Source: Calliopum simillimum (lineage: Eukaryota > Arthropoda > Insecta > Diptera > Lauxaniidae). From it: a stretch of 64,000 nucleotides of DNA. A program made the translations under genes and the position numbers. This document shows positions 34,201 through 45,012 of this stretch, in pieces (position 1 is the stretch's first letter; each line of letters opens with the position of its first letter). The notes under the pieces were generated by a model. The model was not told the DNA's origin. It ran no database searches and saw only the letters and a list, made by a program, of their open reading frames with translations. Location: the NCBI GenBank assembly GCA_951812925.1, contig OX638370.1, positions 102,562,897 through 102,626,896 on the forward strand, in the 5' to 3' direction.

Positions 34201-37200
34201 AAATGACCCATTGGCCGAATTCTGCAATAAAACCAATAAACGTTTTAGTTCCATACTCCTATGTTTTTTAGGAAATAATCAATATTGGAATCGATGATTT
34301 AATTCGACTATCATTTTCAACTTACAGCATGCATACATCCAAGAAGAATAAATTCTTGCAGATAAAATTTTTGTCAAGAAATTTTTTTATTGTTTTTTCA
34401 TGTCATTTCTTTTTTCTCGTTTTTTTTTTTTCCTTGGTTTCTTTTTTTTGAAATTTTTTCCAGTTCGGAAACTTTATTCCAGCAAATTTCACCTAATTAA
34501 TGCTGTTCTACCGCATGCACGGAACGTGATACAGACGGCTGGCTCATAGGAAGGTTGCACTTATTTCCGAAACATTTTTGACAAGATCCATGTCCAATTT
34601 AACGTTCACAAAAAACGAGCGGACAATGGTAGCGACATTTTCTGAATATCATGCGGCTTTAAATCATCCACAAGACTACGACACAAGATTGCAGGAAGTC
34701 TAAAATTTTGCATAAACTCCTTTTGTGGAAAGGAACATAGATCGCTATTAACACATTGACTGCCAGACCAAATTTTGTACTGTTTCCCAGGGTGCCAAAA
34801 TTTTTTTTTTTCTATTTTCATGTTTTATATGAAATAACGGTCATTGTTTGGTGTTGAGTTGCGTTTCTACAACTTTTGGAAGTGCTAGAAAAGATTTAGT
34901 CCTGGCTATTGAATATCATAGCCACGGCACCCTATGTAAAGATAGACGTCTATCTGTTTGCCAAGTGCCGTAGCTATTATTTTCAATAGCCAGGAAGAAG
35001 AAAGAAGTGTTATAAAGTTAGCAGTACTGTATATAAATATATATGGGACGTTTCACGTCAACCGGCCACCTCCGTCGCGAGAATTTGTGCAGACGAAAAA
35101 TAAAGTTTTGGATCCCAAAATTTTCGTTTTTTTCAAAGCTTTTGAAAGCCCAGTAGCGCTTTTAAAAATTTCAATATGAAAACGTTGTAAAACGCGCCGA
35201 AAGGGGTCGTAAAATAAATTTTTTTTTTAATATTTTGGCGTAAATTGCATCACCCGGGGGTTTTGGGGGTCGCTGATCACGAATCTGTAGCCAAAATTTG
35301 AGAATTCTTAAATCCAAGATGGCGAATGCACACATTGTGGGAAAATCCTAATTTTGAGCAAGTCGAAAAAATAAAGCTAGAGTTGTTCAAATTCATCCAA
35401 ACTTACACATATAGCTTGGAAATACTTATTAAGGTATCATGCCTGCATAGTTTGAGAAGCCTACCGTTATTTTTTTGACTTTTAGCTATTAGAATTTTCC
35501 CACACTGAAATAGTTTTTATTATTTTTCAAAATAAATGGCTATAAAATCTAAACAAACCAAAAACTCCTCAAACCAAGTTCACTTAGCACTAAGAGTGGT
35601 AATAAGCTTTTCGTTTTGTATTGAATTTTGTTTCTAGAGGCTGTGCATTTTTCATGACGAGGCAAAATAACAAAACACTACTGGCTATGGAAATCCATAG
35701 CCACAAGCCTGAATGAAACTGTACTGGCTATTGAAATCAATAGCCATGGCCACACCGAGCTTCAAGCATCGATGGGTATAAAAAAAGTGTCGACAAAAAC
35801 CAAAGACAGGGATCTGTTCGTACGAGCCTACAGTTTCAGAATCCGTTGGAATTAAAATCCTAGCTGCTCATTTTTTTGAGTTATCGCAAAATGAGTTTTT
35901 GTGCTTTTTTTAACGAATTTAAGCGTATTTAGTAGGGTGGGCCGATTTGAAAACTGATCTCGGCTACCCCCCTATATGAAAGTTCATTCGATTCTATGAA
36001 TATTTGCCCAAGGAACTATACCTCTGCGTTCAATTTTAGTTCGGTGCATTTTTGATCGAAAATTTTACCTTTTATTAATATTTTTTTATTTTCATACTAA
36101 ATTTTAAAAATTTTTATAAAGACAAAAGTAATGTCATTATATGATTTGGCTGGTATTCTGTCAGTAATCAATTAAATTGAGTTCTGTACACATAAAAAGT
36201 TCACTTGATGGTGTGGAATTGATGCTATATATTTAAAAAAGTGATATGGGTCAAATAGCCGATTATTATGACCGACTTTCAAAATAAACGATTCATATTT
36301 TTGGATGAAATTTTTCAAACAAAACACCAACCTAGGCTGAAAGTTCATTCAATTCTATGAATATTTGCCCAAGGAACCATACCTCTACGTTCAACTTTAG
36401 TTCGGCGCATTTTCGATTGAAAATTTTACCTTGTGTTTAATATTTATTTTTATGCTTAAATTTCAAAACTCCTATAGAGACAAAAGTAATATCATAATAT
36501 GTTTTGGCTGGTATTCTGTCAGTAATTAATAAAATTGGGTTTTGTTTTTACGAGCACTTTACTTGATAGCATGAATGAAATTGATTATAATTATTCCAAA
36601 AAATTATATCGGTCAAATTATATATATTTATTATAAACGATTCATATTTTTACATAGATTTTTGGTATATTGTTCTGTAAAATTAAAAAAAGCGGCTAAT
36701 TTATTTCCTAAAACTGCCACTAGATGTTGCCCTGGAAAAAAATGAATGTCAGATTCGGCATCCTAGCATCCAGAAACACTTGGGTTGGTGTTTCGATTGA
36801 AAAAATACATGTAAAAATATGAATTGTTTATAATAAATCGGTTATGTGACCGATATTATTTTTTAGAATAAATATAATCAATTCCACGCTATCAAGTAAA
36901 CTTTTTGTAAAAACAGAACCCAATTTTATTGATTACTGATAGAATACCAGCTAAAACATATGATAATACTTTTGTCTCAATAGGAATTTTGAAAATTAAG
37001 CATAAAAATAAATATTAAACGCAAGGTAAAATTTTCAATCGAAAATGCGCCGCACTAAAGTTGAACGAAGAGGTATGGTTCCTTGGGCAATTATTCATAG
37101 AATTGAATGACCTTTCAGCCTAGGTTGGTGTTTTGTTCAAAAAAATTTATCCAAAAATATGAATCGTTTATTTTGAAAGTCGATCATAATAATCGGCTAT

Positions 37201-40200
37201 TTGACCCATATCACTTTTTTAAATGTATAGCATCAATTCCACACCATCAAGTAAACTTTTTATGTGTACAGAACCCAATTTAATTGATTACTGACAGAAT
37301 ACCAGCCAAATCATATGATGACATTACTTTTGTCTTTATAAAAATTTTTAAAATTTAGTATGAAAATAAAAAAAATATTAATAAAAGGCAAAATTTTCGA
37401 TCAAAAATGCGCCGAACTAAAATTGAGCGCAGAGGTATAGTTCCTTGGGCACATATTAATAGAATTGAATGAACTTTCACATAGGGGGGTAGCCGAGATC
37501 AGTTTTCAAATCGACCCACCCTACTAAATACGCTTATATTCGTTAAAAAAAGCACAAAAACTCATTTTGCGATAACTCAAAAAAATGAGCAGCTAGGATT
37601 TTAATTCCAACGGATTCTGAAACTGTGGGCTCGTACGAACAAATCCCTGTCTTTGGTTTTTGTCGACACTTTTTTTATACCTATCGATGCTTGAAGCTCG
37701 GTGTGTGGCAGCCAATGTGTTAACGTGAAGGAATCTTATTTGATATCTTGATATTTTGTTTTCAGGGTTTTCTTCTTCGTCGTGTATCAAAATTGCAAAC
37801 ATCTACAGTTCTTCCATTTGTGCAGTTGTTAATTCAAATAAAAAGATGAAAATATAAAAATAAAATAATTTGTCAAAGGCAAAAGCCGTATTGAATATTT
37901 GTCAGCAAGCTCGCTGCGGAGTTGAACCTACTTGACAAAAATTTTATCAAGAAATCACAGAATCAGGCTGTTAACCTAAGAATTTTTTCTATAAAGTATT
38001 TTAAAGGAAATTTATCAACTTTTTTATGTTGGGATATATATTTATCTATCTTTGACCCAAAAAAGTTATAGTTATGTAAAGTTATATAAAAAAACAAGAA
38101 TTCAAAATTTGGTCAAAAAAAAAAAAAAAATAAAGGTTCCATAAAAAAAAAACTAAAAAATTCACACGCATTTTTTGGACAGTTTTAAACATTTTTGCAT
38201 CATACTCTTTTTTCGTTAAGCACTTGTGTCGTAAATGTAAAATAATTTAGGATATAAGGAAAAATTTTCTTAAAGGGTTTCAAGTATTTTAAATGACTAT
38301 TAAAAACGATTTACGTATCGAGACCTTGGTTTGACAAGGTTCCAACTGACAAAATTCCTTGAGATGAAATCAATGTTCGTTTTTAAACTGGAAAAATTAC
38401 AAAGTTATATCTGATGTATTAAAATAATTTATATCAGAACGACAAGGTTCTAACTCTCATTTGCTAACGAATTCTCAATAACGCAGTGCTACAAAATTCA
38501 AAAAATTCCATACACTTTTTGAGAGACCTAATAGATATTTTGGCTATCACCAAGTACTTAATCTGCCTCTACTTAAAAATTGTAAAACACCCTCAAGATC
38601 TTAAGTTACCCCTAAAAAAACGTTTTCGGGTGACTTTACGCGCTTAAAAATTTGTAGCTCATTTAATTTTTCAACCGATTTCGGATTCTCTTACGGCTAA
38701 GAAAAGAATAAAATATGTTGTTTCTAAATTGGAGGAAAGTTGAAATTTGCAAATAATTTTTAATTTTTTTCAGTTTATTACATTTTTAATAAAGTATGTT
38801 TGATTCCAAATAAAACTAACCATAATTCATTGAAATTGGTTGGAAATTGTGGACGTTACGAATTATTTATAAATCTTATAATTTTTAATCATTAAAAATG
38901 CTCGCCTGATCTTTTCCATTTAAAAGGTAAGTGGTAGGACCGATTCAAAGAAAACGATTTTTTGGGACTCTTTGTAATTATTTGCAATACAACACGACTA
39001 AAAACAATGAAAAATTTGAAAAAAGATAACAAATTGAGTCTAAGACCTTTGAATCTTAACCTTATAGTCTACTCAGCAGGAAAACAAAATGACCCGCACA
39101 AGCCATTGCAAGATATTTCAAAGCCATTTTAAATTAAAATACCAAAAAAAAAAAAAAAAAAATCATAGTTTTACCAAGTTACACCCCTGTCACTCTCTTC
39201 ATGTGATAAAACTAGAGTGTCTAACTGCAAAATCGCCTTTACATTACTGTTAAAGGCAATTAATTTTTTGGTCAGTTCCGAAGATAAATATCCTTTATAT
39301 ATATGTACTATTAACCAAATTTAATTACCGTTTTTATGAAATAAGCCCATAGAAAACAAAATTCATGGAATTGATTATTTACTTCTCAATTTCTCAAAAT
39401 GTTTGAAAGCAGTCGGAACCTTGAGAAACCAGTCTCGATATGTTTTCGTTTTGCCCAATAATTTTTTACGAAATTTTTAAGGTAGAAAGCCCACAACGTT
39501 GCGTTAAATAGTGATGAAGCTTGTTGTTATGTATAAGTGTAACATGGAAACCAAACAACAGCCCACTCGTTAAAAAAACATTGCAGTAAAAAAACTTAAG
39601 TTACGGCAATTCATACTTTATTTCTCTATCGGATCAAACGATTTTTCTATCTACATTTTGGTCTTAACGCCAATTTATTTCGTTATCCGCTAACCTTGCA
39701 AATTGCAGTTAAAGAAAACTTGGTGTAAAAAAAGATTTTTTATAATTCCAATCATAAAAGGCAGCATGAAAAGATGACAAATGTAATAGATTTTATAAGA
39801 AATGTTACTGCCTTTTATAATTTAAATTCTTGAAAACAAAAATTCCATTTTCTCAAACTATGAAAAACTAGTTCTTTTTCTGATTGTAAAGCAGAACGCA
39901 GCAAAAGTGATATCACTTTACTGCACCAGCCCAAAAATTGTAGTAACTCCTATTCAGTTCATTCAAATTTCTTCGTTTCATGAAATTTTCCCATAGTTTT
40001 TGCTAACTTATTGAGTGTTAACGATTGCAGAAAGTGTTCGTAGACATTTCTTTTACCAATGTTAATTAAATGTTGCTCATACGACATGCTCTACGTGATT
40101 AAATAGGAAATAATTTTGAAGTGGCTATAGCTTTTGCAAATATTAAAGATAAAACCTTATACTTTAAGAAAAATTTAAATTGAGAATGTCTCAATATGCA

Positions 40201-41292
40201 TACGATTTTGAGAAATGTTTCAGAAGATAGACTTTTTTGCTTAAGAAATGCATTGAACTTTTGTTCATAGCTAGGAAAAGGCATTTTTTTAAACTTAGCG
40301 AACTTATCTTAAAACAGAATTGGGCTTTATCAAATAATTTTTTTTATATTACAGTGAAAACTGAGACCGATATTTTTTCTCACTTTAAGAAGGTTCCATT
40401 TACCCAGTTTCACAAAGTTTGTGTAAAGTAACGTGTCACAGTCTACTAAGCTTAATTTTAGGCTATGACGTCATCAATGAATCGAGATTTTTTTTTTTTT
40501 CAGTTTGGTATTACTTTGAAATTCTACAATTGAATACGTAAGCTGCTCATCATCAACACGCTAATGAGTCAAAACGTGAATTTCGCATAAATTTAAGCGA
40601 CTCATGCATGACTAGCAATCTACCTGTCAGCACAATTTTCTTATCAGTCATTGTGAGAGCGTAACGCACTTGCAATTGTCATGACTTTCCTACCCCCTAG
40701 ATGTAAATACCTTATAGGTTTCAGTATCCATGACCTTTTCCAAGATTTTCTTTTTCTCTGCGCGTAAAACATTCAATTTTACAGAATTTTTGTTGAGTTT
40801 GCGCTGAAAATACCATGTAAACAACATGCGCAGAAGAATTATGCTACAAAAAAATGATAAATTAAGAATTGATATTTAAAAATTTAATGTAAGACACTAG
40901 GACTTACACCACTGGGAACAGCAAAAGCGGCACAGAGTATATGGCGCATTCCTTCCACGTAGCTGGAAAGTATACAAAATAGAATATAAGAAACGCCACG
41001 ACATAGATGCCAATAGAGCTGGCCAAGAAATTGCCAACAAAACGCTTTTTCTGCTCCTGAGTATTCACTGAATACTTCTCAATCTGTTGAATGCGTTCCT
41101 CCAGATTCTGAAGTATCTCAGCTGTGGTCTTTTGCTTCTATAAATAGAATTTACCAAATGGGCAACGACGGCGCCAATTTAGAAGGCCAAAACGTACGTC
41201 ATCAAAATTGAATAACAAATTATGAAAATATTTTTCAAATTGACAAAATCGAGCCGAATACATACCCTGAACTTTGCTAATATGATTCCCAT
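31278..41292 (-). CDS. Lnpk: Lunapark, ER three-way-junction protein (7 exons)
   Basis: Exons, in transcript order: 41292-41266, 41137-40908, 40843-40711, 32323-32260, 32231-31863, 31792-31604, 31537-31278. All borders are GT-AG, phases agree, and the product is 423 aa. The N-terminus MGIILAKFR fits the family start, often N-myristoylated at Gly2. A coiled coil (about 12-41), two membrane segments (about 44-66 and 73-93) and a second basic coiled coil ending METETYK-like (DTETYK) follow, then VAVNLLSRFGEKS. The Lunapark domain has GDGPQDRYAMICKDCFAHNGMALKEEF, split here as GDGPQDRYAMI and CKDCFAHNG, with zinc ligands Cys267, Cys270, Cys289 and Cys292. The tail is Ser- and Asp/Glu-rich. The protein stabilises tubular ER junctions. 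The last intron (66 bp) is in frame without a stop, so its retention would add 22 residues. Intron 3 (8387 bp) holds a nest of transposons. Confidence 0.94.
32505..32580. repeat. Hairpin in Lunapark intron 3
   Basis: CCGGGGAATTTTTCCCAGACTGC at 32507 pairs, with three mismatches, with GCAGTCTGTGAAAAATTCTCCGG ending near 32569, across a loop of about 14 bp. Weaker pairing (TTCACGATAAA with its mirror) extends outward, so it is probably a small MITE. Confidence 0.65.
32690..32923. mobile_element. MITE in Lunapark intron 3
   Basis: Inverted ends ATATCGTCGGGTTAAAACTA, then CAA..AGACATCTACAT, at 32691-32730 and their complement at 32886-32923. The core is about 160 bp, non-coding. Confidence 0.8.
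32969..33516. mobile_element. hAT-type non-autonomous element with exact 8-bp duplication
   Basis: The 14-bp ends CAAGGGTGTCAGCG are perfect inverted repeats, and ATTTAAAC flanks both sides (32961-32968 and 33517-33524). An 8-bp duplication with CA-starting ends indicates the hAT superfamily. The 548-bp interior has no transposase; it includes a direct repeat of AACATCAATATTTCTGTACA (33015 region, repeated about 37 bp later). Confidence 0.9.
33925..34060. repeat. Inverted repeat near the Harbinger relic
   Basis: CGTCCAAAAAATACGTGTGAA at 33930 and its near-complement AATTCACACGTATTTTATGGACG at 34034-34056. A direct copy (AAATTCACACGCATTTTTTGGACAG) lies on the other side of the relic at 38158-38182, so these modules bracket the nest. 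Confidence 0.6.
34903..35746. repeat. Four GGCTAT...ATAGCC mini-palindromes
   Basis: Copies of TGGCTATTGA facing TCAATAGCCA, or variants, lie at about 34902-34924, 34964-34994, 35682-35703 and 35725-35746. The last two are perfect 22-bp palindromes with an AA centre. They differ in sequence by paired changes (TTGA/TCAA versus TGGA/TCCA), as if pairing were kept. Confidence 0.7.
35747..37715. repeat. Giant palindrome with duplicated 360-bp units
   Basis: The arms of about 905 bp (35747-36655 and 36808-37715) are highly similar in inverted orientation, from CCGAGCTTCAAGCATCGAT at each outer end, around a spacer of about 150 bp. Each arm holds two direct copies of a unit of about 360 bp starting AAGTTCATTC.ATTCTATGAA (35981 and 36340 on the left). 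Confidence 0.88.
37815..40700. other. Rest of Lunapark intron 3
   Basis: AT-rich. Modules near 37976-38195 repeat those at 34026-34190 (TTCACACG.ATTTT..GGAC, AAGAATTTTTT..ATTTTAAAGG). Beyond 38300 nothing was recognised. Confidence 0.4.
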
Positions 41293-41560
41293 ATTTCCTC
41301 TGCTCAACACCCCACCAAAACTAAATTTTATTTATATTTATGCGAATGTCTCTTTTACGGTTTTGCTTTTATCACATATTCGCTTTACCAAAATGCAGGG
41401 TTTTGTGGTTTCGTTTACAAAAAGAAAAAAGATGTGATGATTTCAGCTTTGCGTGTTTGTTATAAATATTTTATTTAAAAAAAAAAATGCATCGGCGTCA
41501 TCTACAACAAATGATACAAGAAAAAATACAAGAAATTCCGTGACGCGGAGGCGGTGAACC
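41293..41560 (-). promoter_or_regulatory. Putative Lunapark leader/promoter region
   Basis: Directly upstream of the Lunapark ATG on the minus strand and before the first transposon-derived repeat. No TATA or clear initiator was identified, so the start site is unplaced. Confidence 0.3.
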
Positions 41561-41945
41561 GATGACGTTTTTCATAAGGCTTTTTTACATTATCAGTCTT
41601 GCCATCAATATAAAGTGATGCCAAGTTCACTTTTTTTCATCAATTTGAGAATGTATGCAGATTGATGAGAAACTGATAATAGCCATGTTTCTTTTGAAGC
41701 GTTGGGTAAGGGAGGGAAATTTCGGAAATTGCGGAACAAAATGTAGAAAACGACGAAACCAAAATGTCACAGGCGGTTTGTTCAGTCAGGCGAAAAGTCG
41801 AAAAAAATTAACCGATGACGTTTTTCTCCTAAGGCTATTTTACATTATCAGTCTAGCCATCAATATAAAGTGATGCCAAGTTCACTTTTTTTTCATCAAT
41901 CAGAGAATGTGTGCAGATCGATGAGAAACTGATAATAGCCGTGTT
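41561..41945. repeat. Direct repeat of the outer terminal repeat
   Basis: About 135 bp starting CCGATGACGTTTTTC and running through ACATTATCAGTCT.GCCATC to GAAACTGATAATAGCC.TGTTTCTTT occur twice, 41561 and 41810, 249 bp apart. The left end of the nest thus carries a doubled terminal repeat. Confidence 0.85.
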
Positions 41946-42326
41946 TCTTTGGTCGCATATATATAATTAGCAAAATATTTCTATGAAGCGATAGTTGGCG
42001 ATAGCAAACGTTGCTAAGATCATAATTAAGAATAAAAGCCATTGCTGCCCATCGAAGAAGAGCGATAAACTTTAACCAAAAATTCAAAAAATAACAAAAT
42101 TCAATCAAAACGTCAATAAAATTGATTTTAATAAAGGTCCGAACAAGATAAAAGGAAAATAACAATTTGTTTGTTGACATTTATATATTTTATGTAATTA
42201 TTATTTTTCCGTCAGCTTCTGAATTTTCTTCAGTGCTGCCAAACTTTCGATTTTTGTATATAATTATAGATGACCGTTTTTTTTGTCATGCATAATTAAT
42301 TATATATACGCGTCAAAAGTAACACG

Positions 42327-43619
42327 TCTAATGTAAACACTCATCAATCTGTAGTTTTTTGACTTTCTGCTGTATTGATGACTTTATTGATGGGTAGGTT
42401 GATTGTGTAAATGCAATTAAAATTTTCAGTACACTTTTAGTGTATTAAGAAAAGATTTCAACGGGTGCCCATCGTGCGGAAATGAAAATGGCTTGCAAAT
42501 GTGATTTGTTTTTACTCAAAAATGGATAGTTTAATGATTTTGGTTTTTGTTGAAGCTTAATGGGAGCTTGGAGAAAACCTTTTTATTTTATGACTGGGAC
42601 AAAATCCATTCACTGAAACTTGACTATTATTATTTTTATCAAAGACTCTAATTTTTAATTTAAAAAAAGATTTCGATAAAAAAATTTTAATAAATGGCCA
42701 AAACCCATTTGTTTTGGTGATAAAGTGGGTTCGAAAATGACAAATTATTGCTGTAGATACATTGAAATAAATTTATAGTGTATATTTTGATGTTTCCACT
42801 ATTTTTTATTAATTTTTTTCTGTTATTTACATCAGCAAATCAATTTCCATCATAAAACTTTGTTCCGCTGTTACTCTGTTTCCTCGTCGGTGTACAAAGC
42901 AACGTTTAATATATGTAGAAAGTTTATTGAACATGTAAACACTAACTCGGTTTGACATATTGATGACCAGTTTGATGGCTAGTGTTTACATGTTCAATAA
43001 ACTGTCAATATCTAGTGTTGCTTTGTACATCGACGAGGAAACAAAGCAACAGCGGAACAAAGTTTTATGATGGAAATTGATATGCTGATGGAAATAACAG
43101 AAATAAATTAAATACAAAATAATGGAAACATAAAAATATACTCTATAAATTTATTTAAATGGGTCTACAGCAACAATTTGTTATTTCGAGCCTATTTTAT
43201 CACCAAAAAAAAATGGTTCAGGCCATTTTTTAAATTTTTTTTATTGAAATCTTTTTTTAAATTAAAAATAAGAGCCTTTGATAAAAATAATAGCAATCAG
43301 ATTTGAGTAAATTGATTTGTCCCCGATAAAAATAAAAAGGTTCCCTTCAAGCTCCCATTAAGCTTCAACGAAAACCAAAATCATTAAACTATCCGTTTTT
43401 GAGTTAAAACAAATCACATTTGCAAGCCATTTTCATTTCCGAACGATGCGCACTTGTTGAAAACTTTTCTAAACGGACTAAAAGCTTACTGAAAAATGTT
43501 CATTGCATGTACACAATCAACTTACCCATCAATAAAGTCATCAATACAGCAGAAAGTCAAAAAATTTTGTTTTTCGGCAAACAGATTGTCAGTACAGATT
43601 GATGAGTGTTTACATTAGA
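42327..43619. mobile_element. 1.3-kb near-perfect palindrome (foldback element)
   Basis: Ends TCTAATGTAAACACTCATCA and complement. Arms of about 640 bp match along their length, for example AGCTTAATGGGAGCTT with AAGCTCCCATTAAGCTT, and CCATCATAAAACTTTGTTCC with its complement at 43056-43077. The centre is near 42970, flanked by AGTTTATTGAACATGTAAAC and its mirror. Small length differences separate the arms. Non-coding. Confidence 0.88.
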
Positions 43620-44484
43620 GTAAGTTCGGGTAATGTGGCTACCTTTTTTCTTTTTCGCAAATTTCTACCAAAGTAATGGTAGTAGGTTAATTTGGTCAAT
43701 TAATTAGTATTGTTTATTCTATTGTTTTTACTATTATATAATTTATAAACTAAAATATTAACTTCTTCAAGCGTGAGTCCAGATAAATTGACAGTACCTA
43801 AAAATAGCTGAAAAAGAAAAGTGTTGGGTAATGTGGATCACCCTATCCATTTCCTAAAGTAATACCGTTGTTCGCAACTTTTGTTGACTAAAAGTTGAGT
43901 TGTATTATTTTAAATTATAATTGCTATACAATAGCTGTAAAGGCTTATTAAATAATATTTTTTAGTAAGATGAACCAAATTCATACTAACAAATGAATAA
44001 GTCATAAGAAATACCGAATCATACGTAAAATAGTGCACCATATTACTCAAACCCGGGTATCCCACACAAGTAATTAGCTTTTTAAGGTGTAATAGTAATC
44101 AGCGTTAAATAATATGGGGTAGGTCACATTACCCGAAAACATCACTTTTTTGAAATAATCATTAAATATATAAAAGCAATGTAAAATCAAACGTACTTAT
44201 GCATTTTTTCGTTGAATAATAGCTCCACAAATACATTAGAGTTATTTGAATTTTAGAAAACAGAGTTCTGAGGAAATTATTTAGCTATTCAGTATGTACT
44301 AAAGAAAGTCAATTTGACCTCACAGCTTATATTAAGAAATTGCACATGTGTAAGGAGCATAACAGAAAAGCCGAAGAGCGTAAAAAATATGTTTTTCGAG
44401 CTTTAATATGCACAAACAACCAGAATTATTATATATGGGAAATAAAAGGGTGCACCACATTACCCACATAGTCCACATTATCCT
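43617..44484. mobile_element. TIR element with GGTAATGTGG motifs
   Basis: AGAGTAAGTTCGGGTAATGT at the left and, inverted, AGAGTAAGTTAGGATAATGT at the right. The core holds further GGGTAATGTGG or complementary copies near 43827, 44135 and 44455. It adjoins the palindrome. Confidence 0.7.
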
Positions 44485-44651
44485 AACTTACTCTATCAGT
44501 TTCTCATCAATCTGCATACATTCTCAGATTGATAAAAAAAGTGAACTTGGCATCACTTAATATTGATGGCTAGACTGATAATGTAAAAAAGCCTATGATA
44601 CCCATGAAACCGAAAGGAGGAAAGAAAATTGAAAAAACACATCTTTGAGTA

Positions 44652-44742
44652 AGTGCGAACTCACACGACGGGTACGTCAAATTTCTAGGCAAGCATAGGG
44701 AAGTGGTGCTTTCATTTCCCTCCGTTGTGTGAGTTCGCACTA
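44652..44742. mobile_element. 91-bp hairpin MITE upstream of the 89-aa gene
   Basis: AGTGCGAACTCACACGACGG and, inverted, AGTGCGAACTCACACAACGG at 44723-44742. Loop of about 50 bp. Confidence 0.8.
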
Positions 44743-45012
44743 AGTAGATGCGTTTGTTTTCAAGATTAATACATTTTAAAATTCAGGGCTGCAGCTGACA
44801 GTTTTTTTGGTTAACTACCCAGCAAATCCTACGTAACCATATTGAATTATGGACTGACCCATTTAACACATACTACGATACATTTTTCAAAATTCATTAC
44901 CACAAAGAAATTTAAAAAGGGAAAGATATAAACGAAAAGATGCCTTGCTCCCTTACTCAAAAAATATCAAGTTGACAGAGAACAAAATTGAATTTTTTTT
45001 TATTGTCAAACA

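Larger units (their letters stand above)
34752..37719. mobile_element. 2.97-kb TTAA-flanked (piggyBac-type) foldback element
   Basis: TTAA at 34748-34751 and 37720-37723 flank inverted ends CACATTGACTGCCAGAC and CACATTGGCTGCCACAC. A TTAA target and CAC/CCC..TTGRCTGCCA ends are known of piggyBac-like elements; membership is inferred. The left kilobase carries short perfect palindromes; the right two kilobases form a giant palindrome. No transposase gene is present, so it is non-autonomous. Confidence 0.82.
34440..37810 (-). pseudogene. PIF/Harbinger transposase relic, split by a TTAA-flanked element
   Basis: Minus-strand coding is interrupted exactly at TTAA. The upstream piece (about 37810-37724) reads DEEENPENKISRYQIRFLHV and the downstream piece (34747-34440) continues SDLCSFPQKEFMQNFRLP then AILCRSLVDDLKPH. 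Removing one TTAA and the insert restores the frame across the junction. Further along, MSQPSVSRSVHAV fits the conserved helix-turn-helix signature of Harbinger transposases. There are stops near 37790 and 34606, the segment between DLKPH and MSQPS is shortened, and the DDE domain is not seen. Non-functional. Confidence 0.8.
41574..44600. mobile_element. 3-kb element nest with 118-bp terminal inverted repeats
   Basis: AGGCTTTTTTACATTATCAG through AGTGATGCCAAGTTCAC and GTATGCAGATTGATGAGAAA at the left is mirrored at 44483-44600. Inside lie two further inverted-repeat elements placed end to end. No transposase was recognised. Confidence 0.8.
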
